Source: Hysterium pulicare CBS 123377 (lineage: Eukaryota; Ascomycota; Dothideomycetes; Hysteriales; Hysteriaceae). From it: a stretch of 64,000 nucleotides of DNA. Shown piece after piece: positions 1 to 11,779 of the stretch (position 1 is its first letter; every line of letters starts with the position of its first letter). Where the stretch lies: assembly GCA_000467715.1 (NCBI GenBank), contig AJFK01000274.1, forward strand, positions 23,103 through 87,102, read 5' to 3'. The position numbers and the translations under genes are program-made. The notes under the pieces are model-generated. The model saw only the letters and a program-made list of their open reading frames with translations. It did no database searches and was not told where the DNA came from.

Positions 1-1880
1 GTCTTCTCATATTCATCGTCTTCGGTGCCATCTTCATTTTCCATTGTTCATGGCTTTACCTTCAAACTCAGGAGCTATGTAGAGCCGCCTTAATGACCCT
101 GAAGGGACTTGTAAGGGGCAGTTCGGTTGAATTCATGTCTATGAGCTTCCAGACTCGCGCTACAGTTAACAATTACTATTTCTTCTGCTCAACGCACTTT
201 ATCCCTTCTATATGTCTTATAACCCCCGAGCGCTCTGTAAAGCATACCTCAAACTCATGAGAGGGAATCCCTGAGCAGCCCTGAAACCATTTGGATGTCG
301 TGCCTCCTTCACAGCAATCTCTTTGAAGCTCTAGACCTCCGACCCTGGGCTTCATTCATATTTCTACTCTCTGTACACGCTTTAGCTCTTCTACATAGCT
401 TCAAGCCTTCAATGCTAGTGTATTAAACATAATTCTTAAAGAGCTATGCCTTGGGTACACCTGAAGCGCTTTAGAGCGGGCCGCTCGATCGGAACCTGTC
501 CACTCGTCTTCCATACCTCAGGCTTAGCTGTTTCTTCACAGTTTTACCGACTGTACGTGCTCCAACGCATCCAAGTGTCTCATTGCTGTCTGATGCTACT
601 CTACTGATGCATAGAACTGAAACAAACGGGAGAGGATAGATCCAAATCATACGACAGCCATTTGTAGGGGTCTAGTCGACTACGATCACGTTCCTTTGCC
701 ATTAATGCTCTGGTTCTGGGACTCATTCACATTTCTACCTGCTGTACCCATTCGAAGTCTTCTGAGGGGTCATTGTCCACAAAATCTCACCAGACACGCT
801 CGATAAAGCTAGGGAAGGTAGAAGATTGGGGCGAGTCAGCTTTCAAGCTGTTTAGAGAGCGAAACTTGGCGAGGATCACGTTTCTGAGCTATGAACGCCC
901 CCGTTGTAGTTCTCATTCACCTTTCTAGTCGCTCAACGCAGACGGAATCTTCTTCGGACTTCATCTCTGCCGGATTCTTAAGAGCCATGTCCGTCAGGGT
1001 TTTAAGTAAAAGCTAAACGGAGCTAGCGAAGCCCGTAAGCTCTTTGGAAGGGGCTAATCTGCCGGATACATGTCGACTGGCAATATATGCTTCCGTACTT
1101 AGTCTACATTCACATTTCTACTCGCTCTACCTACACTACATCTTCTTAATGATTCATCCCGCTGAAATACTTAAGTGCCATGTCCAATAGAGTAGACCAT
1201 GGATAGCTGTGAAGCTCTTTGGAGCGCGCTGCTTGGATAGAACCAAGTCCGCGGACGATCCAAGCTTCCGTATCTAGTCTACATTCACAGTTCTGCTCGC
1301 TGTACTAACGTGATATCTGTTTCAGGCTTTTCCCTCAAGAATGCTTAAACACCATAGCCGAATGATTTGTACAAGAGAGATGCAAGGAACCTGGATAGCT
1401 CTAAAGCTCTTTGGAATGCGCCGCTTGCCTAGAGATATGTACACGGGCAATCCACGCTTGCGTACCTGGTCTACATTCCCAGTTCTGTCCACTGTGCCCA
1501 CTGGAGCGCTTCCTAATGCCTTACTATTGCAATTATTGCATGCCTCCAGTCTAGAGAACCCTAGAAAAGAGCCATAGACCATCCTGAAGCCATTATACCA
1601 GTCCCACTCGTCCAGAATCATGCCTTGGGGCAATCTATGCCTCACCTCACGTTCTACATTCCCATTTCTACACGCTACGTCTAATCAACCGTCTCGAACT
1701 GCTTTGGTTCTCGCGTTCAGGAGCTCTACTGAAGAGCTGAGAATAACCCTGCCACTCTAATGCTGTTTGGTAGAGGCCCCTCAGTCCAGGTCCTGTTCAA
1801 GGACTATCCACCCTCTAGCTACATTCTCCATTTCCAGTTCTACCCGTTGTACGGACTCCAGGGCTTCTGCAGACTTCACC
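1..1880. repeat. Degenerate tandem repeat array, period about 185 bp, about 11 copies
   Basis: A recurring core resembling cattcacatttctactcgct, usually followed by gtac or a close variant, is seen near 5, 170, 350, 535, 720, 910, 1100, 1283, 1472, 1655 and 1822. Most copies also carry, about 80-110 bp further on, a block like gagccatgtcc and then agctctttggagcg. The spacing is 165-195 bp. Copies have diverged widely by substitutions and small indels. No convincing gene lies inside. The left edge is cut by the window, so the array may be longer. Confidence 0.8.
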
Positions 1881-1903
1881 ACTTCACATGTCATATCATG
1901 ATC

Positions 1904-2236
1904 TTATGCAAGAGAGGAGAACAGGTTCATTATGGCCTCGGGCCCAATCATAACGCGGAAATGCAAGATCCCAAATCCATCCCCGTAGGGCCCACAGAAA
2001 ACAACAGAACTTTTGTATACAAAAACAAAAAAAAAACCGAAGCGCACAGCCACACCTCCACCAATCTCGAAGAGCGAATCGGTGTTGCTGTTGGGATCAT
2101 AAGATGTGAGCTCAGCAATCTGGCTGGCTGACAAAGTGGCGTTGAAATCAAAGCTATCGTCGAGGATAGAGACGGTGATATTGTACTGGTAGAAAATAAC
2201 AGCAACCTTCACATCTGGGAGGCCTATAATGAGCAT
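1904..2236 (-). CDS. Uncertain small ORF or terminal exon
   Basis: A 110-codon frame with an ATG start. Its first 65 residues look protein-like (repeated hydrophobic and Asp/Asn alternation, for example VAVIFYQYNITVSILDDSFD), but the end runs through an A/T homopolymer that encodes FFFVFVY. An acceptor-like TTATAG lies just inside the start, so this could be a 3' exon of something upstream, but the phase does not match the polyQ gene at 2298-3121. No family recognised. Confidence 0.25.
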   Translation of the reverse strand: MLIIGLPDVKVAVIFYQYNITVSILDDSFDFNATLSASQIAELTSYDPNSNTDSLFEIGGGVAVRFGFFFVFVYKSSVVFCGPYGDGFGILHFRVMIGPEAIMNLFSSLA

Positions 2237-2297
2237 ACATTAGCAACAACTTCACTAGTGAGAGAGAGGTAACGGAGTAAGTGATGTTAAGGTAAAG

Positions 2298-3121
2298 TTA
2301 ACTAACCCGGAGCGCACTGCGTGCCATCAACCGGCCGCGTCTCTCTTCCTTCTTCTCATCTTCGACGGCGCGGTGGGCGAGGACCACGGCGCGAGCGTTG
2401 GCGTCGGTGGGGGCTTGGTCGTAGGCTGCCAAGGCCTCCGACAGGTCTATTTCTTTCGCCAGAGTCTATAACGCGTAAGTATAGTGGACGCTCTCATACA
2501 GATAGGTAAAATTTACGAGGCAGCGGTGGCGCCGGGCGAAGACGATCCACCAGAGGGCTTCCCTCTCCCAAAAAGTGGCCATGGTCTATATACAGGATAG
2601 CAGTTAGCATTACTATTAACAGTGAGGTAAAATGGGACGTGAGAGTAGAGTAGACGTGAAGTGAGACTGTAAAAGGCCTGGTGTAAAGCCAACACAAGAC
2701 TCGAAGGGGAAAGCTAGTCTAATGAGCCGAGAAAGATCTACTTACGAGGGCGAGGGCGATGGTGAGGCGAGGGAGGTGGTGGTGGTGTTGTTGTTGTTGT
2801 CGCTGCTGCTGCTGCTGCTGCTGTTGGTTCTGCTGCTGCTGCTGCTGATGGTTCTGCTGCTGCTGCTGCTGATGTTGCTGTTGTATTGGACCACCAGGAA
2901 GAATGCTTGAAAAAGAGTATGTGGCCAAAGAGTTGTTACGAGGCCGCGCGCGAGCAGCAATAAAAACACCACGTCTTGGCGCGGCACCCCAATTCGGAAA
3001 GGTGTCGATTACAAACACGCCTATTGGTTCACAGCTCCCATCTACAATGCCGCAGTGCTGACTAGGTACAATTACCACACTTCTAGAACCTCTCAATGCC
3101 TTTGTGGGTAATTTGAAAGAC
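2298..3121 (-). CDS. PolyQ-containing hypothetical protein (5' end not resolved)
   Basis: Three minus-strand exons join in the same phase: about 3121-2746, 2585-2517 and 2465-2298 (stop TAA). The introns have GTAAGT and GTAAAT donors and TATATAG and TATAG acceptors. Exon 1 encodes about 80 residues and then a CAG-repeat tract of roughly 40 residues, mainly glutamine with Asn/His interruptions. Exon 2 is a short Trp/Arg-rich block (ATFWEREALWWIVFARRHRC). Exon 3 is a charged helix (LAKEIDLSEALAAYDQ, later VEDEKKEERRGR). No ATG opens exon 1 in frame, and an acceptor-like TATAAG sits at its 5' edge, so a further upstream start exon is likely. It could also be a relic. The family is unknown; the helical charged tail suggests a protein-interaction role, which is inference. 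Confidence 0.5.
2785..2890. repeat. CAG/CTG trinucleotide microsatellite
   Basis: Runs of ctg triplets, with ttg and gtt interruptions, on the plus strand. They read as glutamine codons on the minus strand inside the polyQ exon. Such tracts change length readily. Confidence 0.85.
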
Positions 3122-3129
3122 ACTTATAG

Positions 3130-4865
3130 CTTAGATCTATTCACTGTTAGGCTATATCAACACTCAAGACCTAGAGCTGACGAGAGTGGCAGATTCCTAT
3201 TATTTTAAGCATCCAAATCCAGATCCTAACAAGCTCGGTATCTCTAAACCCCTCCTCCAAACGTCCAGTTCTGTTCCAGCCGTCTACCGATCCGAACTGA
3301 GCTCGGTACCCTCTCTAAACTCCATGTCGCTACTTGAGGCTCAAGATCGGAAAGTCCTTGTGTTATTACACAGGCTGCGCGAGGGTTGCAGTGCTGAATT
3401 ATTGTAACTACTATTCCTGCAAGTATGATTATGCATACCTCATTATTTTCCTCATAACGACGCACTGCTCTCCGCTTGATATCCAAGATGGCCACTGATC
3501 TTGCCTCTTAGAACTTGCTAGGCATCATAATACGGATCATCTAGACACCATATTCCTGCACTGCCCATTTTACATAACCGGGTAAAATCCTCTAGCTCCT
3601 CTGTATTGATTACTATCCTCTTTCGATTAACAGGATTTAGGTTTCATTCAGTGAGGCTTTCAGCTACTCCTCTTGCCTCCCTTACCTCCATACATCTCAG
3701 TTTACAGCTGTTCACGAACCTATTTGCCATTGCATCACTTCCACATTGCGGCATTATCCTCATATCTCCACTTCCAGCTTCACCGGCCGCCTCTCAATGC
3801 AATCCACGGCATCTACAACTATCCGAATAAAACTCTAGAGCTTATAGCATTCAATCGCCATTTACGGCAGTTGAAGACAGCATCATGCTTCCTGCGTCTA
3901 CGCTCACACCTCTCGTTCAAGATCGTGCACTCAGCAGGCCTCTTACGATTTTGAGTATCACGATGTTTGGTCCCTCTCCATCTACTTGGTCATTAGTCAT
4001 TACTCCTCAGGAGGAGCCCATATTAGTGGTAATATGCCCTCGGATCACGTCACCAAAGGGAGTACGTTTACGTACACCGCAGGCTAGAAATATCAACGAA
4101 TACGTATTGCCACAGTCTCCTGATGAGAAATCAAAGGCTGACAACTTAAATCAGTGAATTGAGTATCAGGCGAGAAGAGACGCATGATACGGTGCGCTTA
4201 GCTCGTAGATGTCTACGCTAACTGATCTATTTATTACGCACCCTGTCGCTGGACAGGGCAGATGAAGTCCACGCACAACCTTTGAACATCCAGCATCAAG
4301 GAAATGGGATAGTTACCCCATGAGCATCGCGCCAGTTCATTTTGGCTGTTCTTCTACGGAGACTCAATCAAGTTGACGAAGGCAGACCGTTTGTAGATGC
4401 CGTACTCCAAAAACCCGAGGTACAATACATTTCAAAACGATGCAAAAAGAACGTCGAATCGCCATGATGGAGCAGGGGGAGATTACCTCTATGTTATAGG
4501 TGAAATGCAACGGACTCTAAGGAGTATCAAACAAACCTTACGGCAGACGTCGGCGTTGGCTGGACGTTCAGAGCTGTACTGGCGACTACGCCTAGATCAG
4601 ATGCTTGAATCAACGACATCCTTTCTGGAAGGACCTTCTCGACTCAACTAACTCCAAAACCAATTCTCAACATATGCTGATATTTCTTGCAGGAATCAAG
4701 AGAGGAAATTGCTCATCTACATTCATAACCTTTGAAAATGATGTTCCAGCATATACAGTAGAGTAACACAACGCACTCCGTATCACCCACCCTGCTCCCA
4801 AAATCGTCTCTCCCGCTCGACAAACCGATCGCTACCGACCCCACCAACATCAATCCCATCCCATC
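3130..4865. other. Intergenic stretch with two weak ORFs only
   Basis: No gene is supported. Plus-strand ATG frames at 3885-4157 (90 codons) and 4397-4651 (84 codons) are the best. The second encodes a helical Arg/Gln-rich segment (VIGEMQRTLRSIKQTLRQ) and could be a terminal exon. No family match was recognised and no clear splice pair joins them. Confidence 0.3.
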
Positions 4866-5318
4866 TCACAGCCCCTTTTCCAACCCCACAACCACCAAAT
4901 TCGCAACCCCCATCACCGCCTCCCAAGCCGCAACACGTAACCTCTCAGACCCATACTTCAACCACAACACCGTCGCCAAAGCGCGAAACGGAACAGACGC
5001 AAGCATGAAATGATGGCGTGCGGGGCGGGGCTGGAATGCGGCCAGGATATAGGTTGTTGCTAGCGACATGGAGAGGAGGCTAGATGGTTTGAAGATTAGC
5101 GACATGTAGCTCTTCGAAGTTTGGGGATTATGGTGGATGGTCTGCCGTATACAGGGGCTTGGGGGATAAGAGGTAGGTTTAGGGAGAGGTGGGTTGAGGC
5201 GGTTACCTTATCATGTCAATGACTGTCTCTATTTTGAAGGAGCAATGAGGTGGACGATGCCGGCGATGCCAAGGGGGACGGATTGGACAAGGAGGATGAG
5301 GGTTGAGAGGGAGGGCAT
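4866..5318 (-). pseudogene. Small integral membrane protein gene with a reading-frame break
   Basis: Exon 1 begins at 5318 with a strongly hydrophobic start (MPSLSTLILLVQSVPLGIAG). Exon 2 reads to a stop at 4866 and contains a second membrane-like block (SLATTYILAAFQPRPARHHF) and then MLASVPFRALATVLWLKYG. This resembles the small fungal membrane proteins of the DUF4267 type; I am not certain of the family. The exon 1 frame meets a TAG just before the expected GTAACC donor (about 5206), whereas the neighbouring frame stays open to that donor and is in phase with exon 2 if the acceptor is the CCCCCAAG near 5158. That pattern is what a single missing base near 5235 would give. It may be a real pseudogene or a sequencing error. 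Confidence 0.5.
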
Positions 5319-5633
5319 TTTGGGTGGTGTTTGCTGTCTGTCGATGTTGAAAGAGAGATGATGGAGTTTGAGCTTTCTGATCATTACTGAGCGCGAAACG
5401 ATCCATTTATAAGACTGCTCGAAGCATCAACTAATCAGCTTTTAAGTCATCCCAACCAGGAAATTCTTCGCAGTTTCGCTGTATCCAATTAGCACGCTGA
5501 CTCACGATCACCACTCCGAGATCATCCGCAACCTCTTTCGGGACAAATAGCTGATACACAATGCTATTTGAACCATCTGAGCATTTTCCCCATATTTATC
5601 TACAAAGTCTCAGCTCCGTATATTCTCGTCCGC

Positions 5634-6643
5634 TTATAACGAAACACATCCACCCGTGCTATCCTCAAGGAACAAGCCTCCGTAAATCTGTCCCTCGTTC
5701 AGGTTCGATTCTTGGTATCCTTTGTTAACGACATCCGATGAACCCGTTGGTTTCTTCAGTATTCCCATTTGGAATTGGCCGCCGCCTGAGATGTCCGCGG
5801 ATACGGCGCTCGTTACGGATTTGAGGGTTGCGTTGCCGACAGAGTAGTAGATTTGGATGGTACTGTGAAGAGATGGAATGAGCATTTGGTAGGTCCAAAG
5901 AGGTAGAATATGGAAGGGGAGTACTTACTTCTTGCCATAGTCGAGCGTCGCGGCGAAGTTCTGCCAGTTCTTGGAGTCCATAGCGACCGAGTACAGCGAC
6001 TTACCATTTCGATCTAGGATCTTGAAGTTACTCTTGTCGCTGGATGATTTGCCGATTATGGTGCCGGTTTGGAACATGATTTGATCGGCGGAGTAATCTG
6101 CGGCCTCGTGCCAGACGTTCTATGTTTTCCAATATCAGCTCCTGACTCAGATCTCTCCATCATATCATCCACGGGATAGCAAGAACTCACCAAATACTCA
6201 TGCGTCAAATTCAACGGCCTACTCGCATCCTGCTTAACACTCCAATGCAGCGTCTTGATCCCCGTCTGCCCCGGCCCCGAACTCGAATCCTGACTAAATT
6301 GCAAGCCAGCCCTCCTGAACCCATTCTGCTGCTGGAAAATACTCTGATCGGAAATCGTCACCTCCACAGCTTCGTGATCCGCCCCATCGAATTTCGACGC
6401 CTCTCCTGACGGCAGTTTCAGGATCTGAGACCATTTGAGGTTGTTGCCTTTGACGTAGTCTGGGTTGAAGAGTGCGTTGGAACTGTCGAAGAAGGTGGCT
6501 GCGGTTCCGACGGGGACGCGACCGTCAAAGACGATGGGGCATTTTATTCCGCTGGCAGTTGGTGTGCTGGATGATTGAGGTGCGGGAGCGGCGAGGGCGG
6601 AGCCCGCTGAGAGGAGAGCTGCGAAGAGAGTGGATTGATGCAT
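5634..6643 (-). CDS. Glycoside hydrolase family 131 beta-glucanase (secreted)
   Basis: Exons 6643-6191, 6119-5929 and 5862-5634 (GTGAGT and GTAAGT donors, CATAG and CACAG acceptors) join in phase to give 290 residues, the usual size for a single-domain GH131 enzyme. The N-terminus is a signal peptide (MHQSTLFAALLSAGSALA) with cleavage expected before APAPQ. Family-typical blocks follow: PIVFDGRVPVGT, FNPDYVKGNNLKWSQI, VKQDASRPLNLTHEY, and near the C-terminus FQMGILKKPTGSSD and ESNLNEGQIYGGLFLEDSTG. The family cleaves beta-1,3/1,6- and beta-1,4-glucans of plant or fungal walls outside the cell. There is no linker or carbohydrate-binding module. The gene appears intact. Confidence 0.88.
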
Positions 6644-6659
6644 TTTGGTGGTTGTGGGT

Positions 6660-7570
6660 GGTTGAGCGATGCAGGGCTGCGATCTTGGTGGGAACGGCCT
6701 CGACTTTTATAAGTACTGTGTACTGCTGGTATGAGGCTGGAATACTCAATTAATTGATACCCTGCTCATATAATATTGAGCAAGATCACCAGCTCAGGAA
6801 CCGGGGCCCTTTGGTTGATCGAAATTTGTAGGGTCATCCTGGAATATGGGTCTACCCACCAATTGGGTCGTCGATTGGGCGATCGAAGAAACTTAGGTGG
6901 TATTTTAACCATATTTGGGCTGATATATGGCAAACGGAGATGGGAATGACGCGAATTAAATATATATCTGGCAACGTGTTATGAGGTTGATGAGCGATGG
7001 AGATTTGGATATTGCGGGGTGCGGAGATGGCTTTTCGACGGACCGGGTTGCCGAGTTTGAGATTGATTAGTAGGGACGATCTAGGTTCAGTAACATGCAA
7101 AACCGACTTCTAGAAAACTGAATTGCACGAATTGGCAACTCATATCTTTTGTGGACTCGGACATCCAAGTGATTTGCATGACAGTAATGGGGGTTGCACG
7201 TGATGCGTGCTTAGTCATTCGTCTCCATCATTTCTCCGAATCTTTCTCCAACCTCTCTCCACCCACAGGATGCATGTACCAACACTTTGAACTTATTATT
7301 GGAAACAGAGTTAATATGATACTGAGAGGACTGAAACTCTTCTCAAGGCCTATTAACCCTGAACAACCTCTCATGCCGTAACAACCTTCTCCGTCAGCTA
7401 AACGTCTCACAGATTTGACAATGAAGCGCATCATGAAGATTCAATGGTCATAACCTGCCAAATTATAAAGTATAGAAGATCAAGAGCTTCATTCGAATAT
7501 CATCCTTCAAACCCTTGTTCTTGGAGACCAACAACAACACTAATTCTAGTCCATCCTGCTGCGCCACACT
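6660..7570. other. Intergenic region between divergent genes
   Basis: This lies upstream of both the GH131 gene (minus) and the membrane-protein gene (plus), so it should hold both promoters. A TATAAG-like site lies about 65 bp upstream of the GH131 start (6708-6713 on the plus strand as cttttataag). Nothing else is recognised; the short ORFs here lack family features. Confidence 0.4.
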
Positions 7571-7575
7571 TGGCA

Positions 7576-9266
7576 ATGCCACGTCGTTTCAACCACAATC
7601 CTTCGCGGTCGATCATCGCAATGAGTTTCTTTCAAGATGACAGTGGCACCTCCGCACTTCGATTTCCGACAATTGCACTCTTCAATGACGACGAAGAGCG
7701 AGGAGGCCACCGACTCCAACAGTGTCCAACCATGACTCGAATCAGCGCATTCAGAGAGATGACGGAAGTTCCAGAGGAAGGAGGGGGCGGAGTAACGCTA
7801 CTTGATCTACGATCGATACTTTCGCCAAACCCAGAGAAAAGGCATCCGAAGACCTTTCGACGACGGAGGTTCCCAAATTTCCAATGGAAACCTTTTCTCG
7901 TTCTCCTCGCCTGCCCGATCTCCCTTGTGCCGGTCATTGTACTCGCCGTTCTCGCAGACGGAGCGTCAGAAGTGCTGTACTCGCGCAATTGCTATCCCAA
8001 TGGCATGTGGAGCGCGACTCCAGGCGCGAATTGGCAAATCATGGATTCTTCATACTTCTTCACGCCCAATCTCTCTTTCGGCTCCATGTCTTTCTCCTCG
8101 GTGAAAATCATCGACGTCATATGGGACCTGGTTATCGGACGTGGCGGCCAGATTCTTCTAGCATACGTCTGCGTCAGGATCTTCAATGAATGGCTTATTT
8201 TCCATATGGAGTCTCATCCAACATCATATAAGCTGTTTACTGCGATATCCTTTGAGACGATATCTGTGCCAACGTTGAGCGTGCTTGGGAAGGAGTTCCT
8301 GGCATTTGGCGAAAAGACTTGGACGCGCTTTTTCCGGTGGCTCACAATATTGTGCATGCTCCTCGCGACGGCTTACGTTCTTGCGTTTCCGACTCTTATG
8401 AGCGCGATGACGGGTTATATCCCGATCTACAAGCCATATATCGAGGATCGAGCAGGCAACCTCCTTGAATATGCGAGGTTCGATTACGTGAAGTATATCA
8501 TTCAGGATAGTAACCGAATCGGACCATATCCGCTACCACTTCTCGTGCTATCCAATAACGAGTCTTTGGTCAAAGCGGTACAGGACTGTAAGTGACCCCC
8601 ATGTACTACTTTGCACGCAAGAAAGCTTACAAACCCATTCAACCAGATTCAAACACATACAGCAACTCAACAAACCAAAGCAGCACCTTCACTTTCTACG
8701 GCGACTCCTCCGACTCCACAGACCCCAACTGGCAAAACATACGCAGTGACTTCATCATCGATCCACCCACCCTCCACATAACCTCCGGTTTCGGCGACAA
8801 CAGGCCCAGAAACCTCTCATCTCACGACATCCCATATGCCGTAGGGATTCAAGGCGACATCTTCACTCGCGACTACATCCTCACGCACGGCTCGTGCCAG
8901 CCCGGCGAAAGCTACCAATGGGGTTTCTCATACATCTTCCTCTTCATGGTTTCCATTTTTAACTGTGTCTGGGTCGTTATTATGGCGTCGATATGGCTAG
9001 ATGTTCGGCGTAGAAGTCGTATGTATAAGAGTGGGAGGCGGCCTGGGTTATTGCGCGCGGCGATGGATCTCTCGGAGGCCATGCGAGAGGAGTTGGGACC
9101 GAGGGCGCAGGAATACTCGAATGATGAGTTAAAGATGGGGTTGAGGGAGTGTGGTGGGGCTATGGTAGTGTCGAGGCATGAAGAGAGGATTTCGAGGACG
9201 GATAATGGGGGTTTGGCTAGGAGGAAGGGAGGGTGGAGGAGAATTAATTCGGGGTCTACCTTCTGA
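7576..9266 (+). CDS. Polytopic membrane protein, fungal-specific, function unknown
   Basis: Two exons, about 7576-8587 and 8647-9266, joined by a phase-1 intron (GTAAGT to CAACCAG). I favour the ATG at 7576; 7621 is an alternative and 7444 is less likely. An Arg/Glu-rich cytosolic N-terminus of about 100 residues precedes a membrane segment (FLVLLACPISLVPVIVLAVL). A large polar loop follows, then membrane segments around WLTILCMLLATAYVLAFPTL and, near the C-terminus, FSYIFLFMVSIFNCVWVVIM. The tail is basic. The extracellular part of exon 2 is Asn/Ser/Thr-rich with possible N-glycosylation sites. The layout resembles a common family of uncharacterised ascomycete plasma-membrane proteins. No frame breaks are seen. 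Confidence 0.75.
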
Positions 9267-9269
9267 TGT

Positions 9270-9900
9270 TGATGCTGTATGCAGGAATCACCCAGCGTAT
9301 CTCATACACCTCATACCTAAATCATCTTTTAATCTCCATACTCGAAAAAATTCTACTCTATCGACAGAACTCTACATTAGATCCAATCATCAACCCCAGA
9401 ACCAAACTTCATGATGCGGCAAACTGGAAATCAGACCTCGGACACAGCTTGTTCTGTCTAGTCCGAGCGTCTGAAAAGACTCAGAGTAGGCCAACTTGAA
9501 CTTCGCAGAACAGCGCTACTCATACTCATTCTAACGTATGTACAGGTTCTAACAATTCCGCCCAACGCCCTCTCCGATAACGCCTCGTAATACGCCTCGT
9601 TTTTTTGACTGGACATCGTCCTCGTGCTCGTCAGTAGCCACAATCAGTTAATTGGCCAGATTTGAAGCGAACTCGTCGAAAATGCCTCATATCAGGCGTT
9701 TCCCAACGCGTGCTGCCTTAGCCTTGCTCAGGCACTGTCGTGCCTCGCCGTTAAGAGTCATCTTCGAATCACTTATTTTCCCATCCGACATCAGCATATA
9801 TTCTGGTCTTCTAGCCTGATTTTTGGGACACCCTCGACCGTCTAACAGTCCCCGATGGCCAAATCAAGAATACTTCTGAACGCGCTCGTCGGTTCGCGAT
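9270..9900. other. Intergenic, nothing recognised
   Basis: Only short frames without family features occur. It separates the membrane-protein gene from the broken gene that starts at 9901. Confidence 0.4.
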
Positions 9901-11775
9901 ATGACGTCCCTCGCACTTCCTCTAGGACCAAACCGTCTCTGGCAGCTTGGAGTCTCGCTCACTGACGTCGCATTTATTGATCAACTATGGAAAGAAGATT
10001 GGGAATTTTCTCCAGGTATCAAGCAACGCGAGGACCTTCTCCAAGCCCTGGACGAGGATTTCGAGGCACTGCTCAAACGCCGCGGGCTGATCGAACCTGT
10101 GCGCATGAAGAGCAAATGGCCGCATCTGACATTCATCTACGAGGGAGTGAAGAAGGACAGTTCTGGGAAGAAGGCAAGCGATCAGCAGGAATTGAATGCT
10201 CTGTCGTGGCTCATGGTCATTGTTGCTGCTGCGCTAGATCTATGTCTGAGTAAGGACAGAGTGCAGGATCTTCTCATTGAAGTCATGGCATTTGTGCGTG
10301 GAAGAAAGGGGGAAGTGGGAGAGTCGCTCCGCATTATGCTACCGACGAACAACGAATTGTGGAGATCGGTCGCCCGGGTGAGACGGCTAGGCGCATCTAT
10401 TACCAATAGGTACGCGAACGTTCGGCAAAAGCACACGCAAGGAGAAATGATGCCCCAGCTGAACAAAGCCGAGTTCAACGAGATGAAGGAGTTCTTGACG
10501 TGATTGATGAAGGGGGAATCAAGCTCCTTCAAAGCCATATCGATTGCTACTTACGCTCTAGCTGCGAGTATCCAATCTGCAGGCGTTCTTATCAGGACGG
10601 AAGGCATTTAACGCTACGAAGCGGAGCCCGTTGTAACGTATTGTGAGGGATCGGCACCACTCGACTTCCTCCACAACCACCCAGTGAGCTCGAAGATCCG
10701 ATGCGTCTACGTACTGGGAACTGGAACATGGCTTAACAGGTGTCGTATCCGTTCCGTAAACCAGAGGCCATGATCCAGAGTATCCAAACCGAACGCCACA
10801 TCCTGAACGAGATGGACGCGTGCTGGAACCTGGGGTCCGAAGCAACGACCAAGTTCAATCTAGTCGCCGAAGCAGAATGGCCCTTTACAGCAGACTCGGA
10901 AGTCTTCTACCGTCTTGTGGGCGAGGATGCATCTACCAAGAGATACGGACCCGAGTTGAGCATGCTGGCAGACCACGGGTTTCCAGAATCCCCTGAGGGA
11001 GTGCTGTTTGCACTGGAAAGGCCAACGAAGAAAATGGACTCGTATCGACAAGAGTAGCTCCATATACACAAGCGGCTGGAATATCTTAAATGAGGGAATT
11101 CGGCCATCCTGTCGCGGCGGCCAGAGAACATGGAGCCCTGGCTGTATTATCAGGCTATCGTTTTCGGCTACTATTACACGCTGCTAGGGCTTACTGGCCA
11201 TTTTAGGATCCGTATCCGTGGTCACTATCCACTACTTCGAACTGTCGATCGTCCGCAAGAAATATCGAGATTTCTGGACCTAGATCTCCCTGCCATCGAT
11301 CTTGCAGCAGATACAGTTGGCGAGCTTTATGCTGGGGTTGGGACGGGGATTTTCCTTCACGACACAGTCACTTCAGCCGCAGGACATGATTCCGCACCCG
11401 CCAACGAAGCCATGGGCGATCCATGCGAAAATGGGAATATCACTTGAAGGTTGCCAAAGCGGAGCAGTGATGGCCGCGCAATGTTTTGGGAGATTGGTGG
11501 GGTGGTTCAATCCCATGGCCGCAGATGTTCATTTCTTGAGCACCTCGTATCTGCCGGATTTCGATGCAGGTAACCGGGACTTCGACAAGAGCGCTTCTGT
11601 TCGAGGGTTCGAGGTTACGGACGATGATTGGCAACGAGGATGCGTAGCCCGGCCCTATGAAGAAAACACGCTCGACCGCTACGGAGTGGTGCGTTCGGAT
11701 GGGTGCCCGGCGCTAAGATATGCGGCTACTGGCTTCTACGCTGCCGTGGGAGAAGAAATAGCTATCGAACGGTGA
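9901..11775 (+). pseudogene. Decayed copy of a large fungal hypothetical protein
   Basis: Successive plus-strand pieces read like one protein of about 620 residues that is now broken. Piece 1 is 9901-10503 (starts MTSLALPLGPNRLWQLGVSL, ends NKAEFNEMKEFLT). The same frame runs on past a TGA at 10501 (IATYALAASIQSAGVLIRTEG) and a TAA near 10609 (RYEAEPVVTYCEG). The frame then shifts near 10735 to a piece ending at 11057 (FNLVAEAEWPFTADSEVFYR). After another break come 11130-11330 (WLYYQAIVFGYYYTLL) and finally 11400-11775 (GVVMAA-like block AVMAAQCFGRLVGWFNP, end AATGFYAAVGEEIAIER). I recognise the order of blocks from an uncharacterised protein common in ascomycetes. The breaks are stops plus at least two frameshifts, so this is not a set of introns. 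Confidence 0.75.
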
Positions 11776-11779
11776 TCTA

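Noticed and set aside
1-1880. Telomere or rDNA spacer interpretation of the left array
   Set aside because: No TTAGGG-type repeats and no rRNA sequence are present in the window.
2722-2910. Plus-strand Leu-rich frame (poly-LLLL) opposite the CAG tract
   Set aside because: It is only the antisense reading of the glutamine repeat.
5695-5715. B-box-like ggttcgattc near 5702
   Set aside because: It lies inside the last GH131 exon, with no cloverleaf around it.
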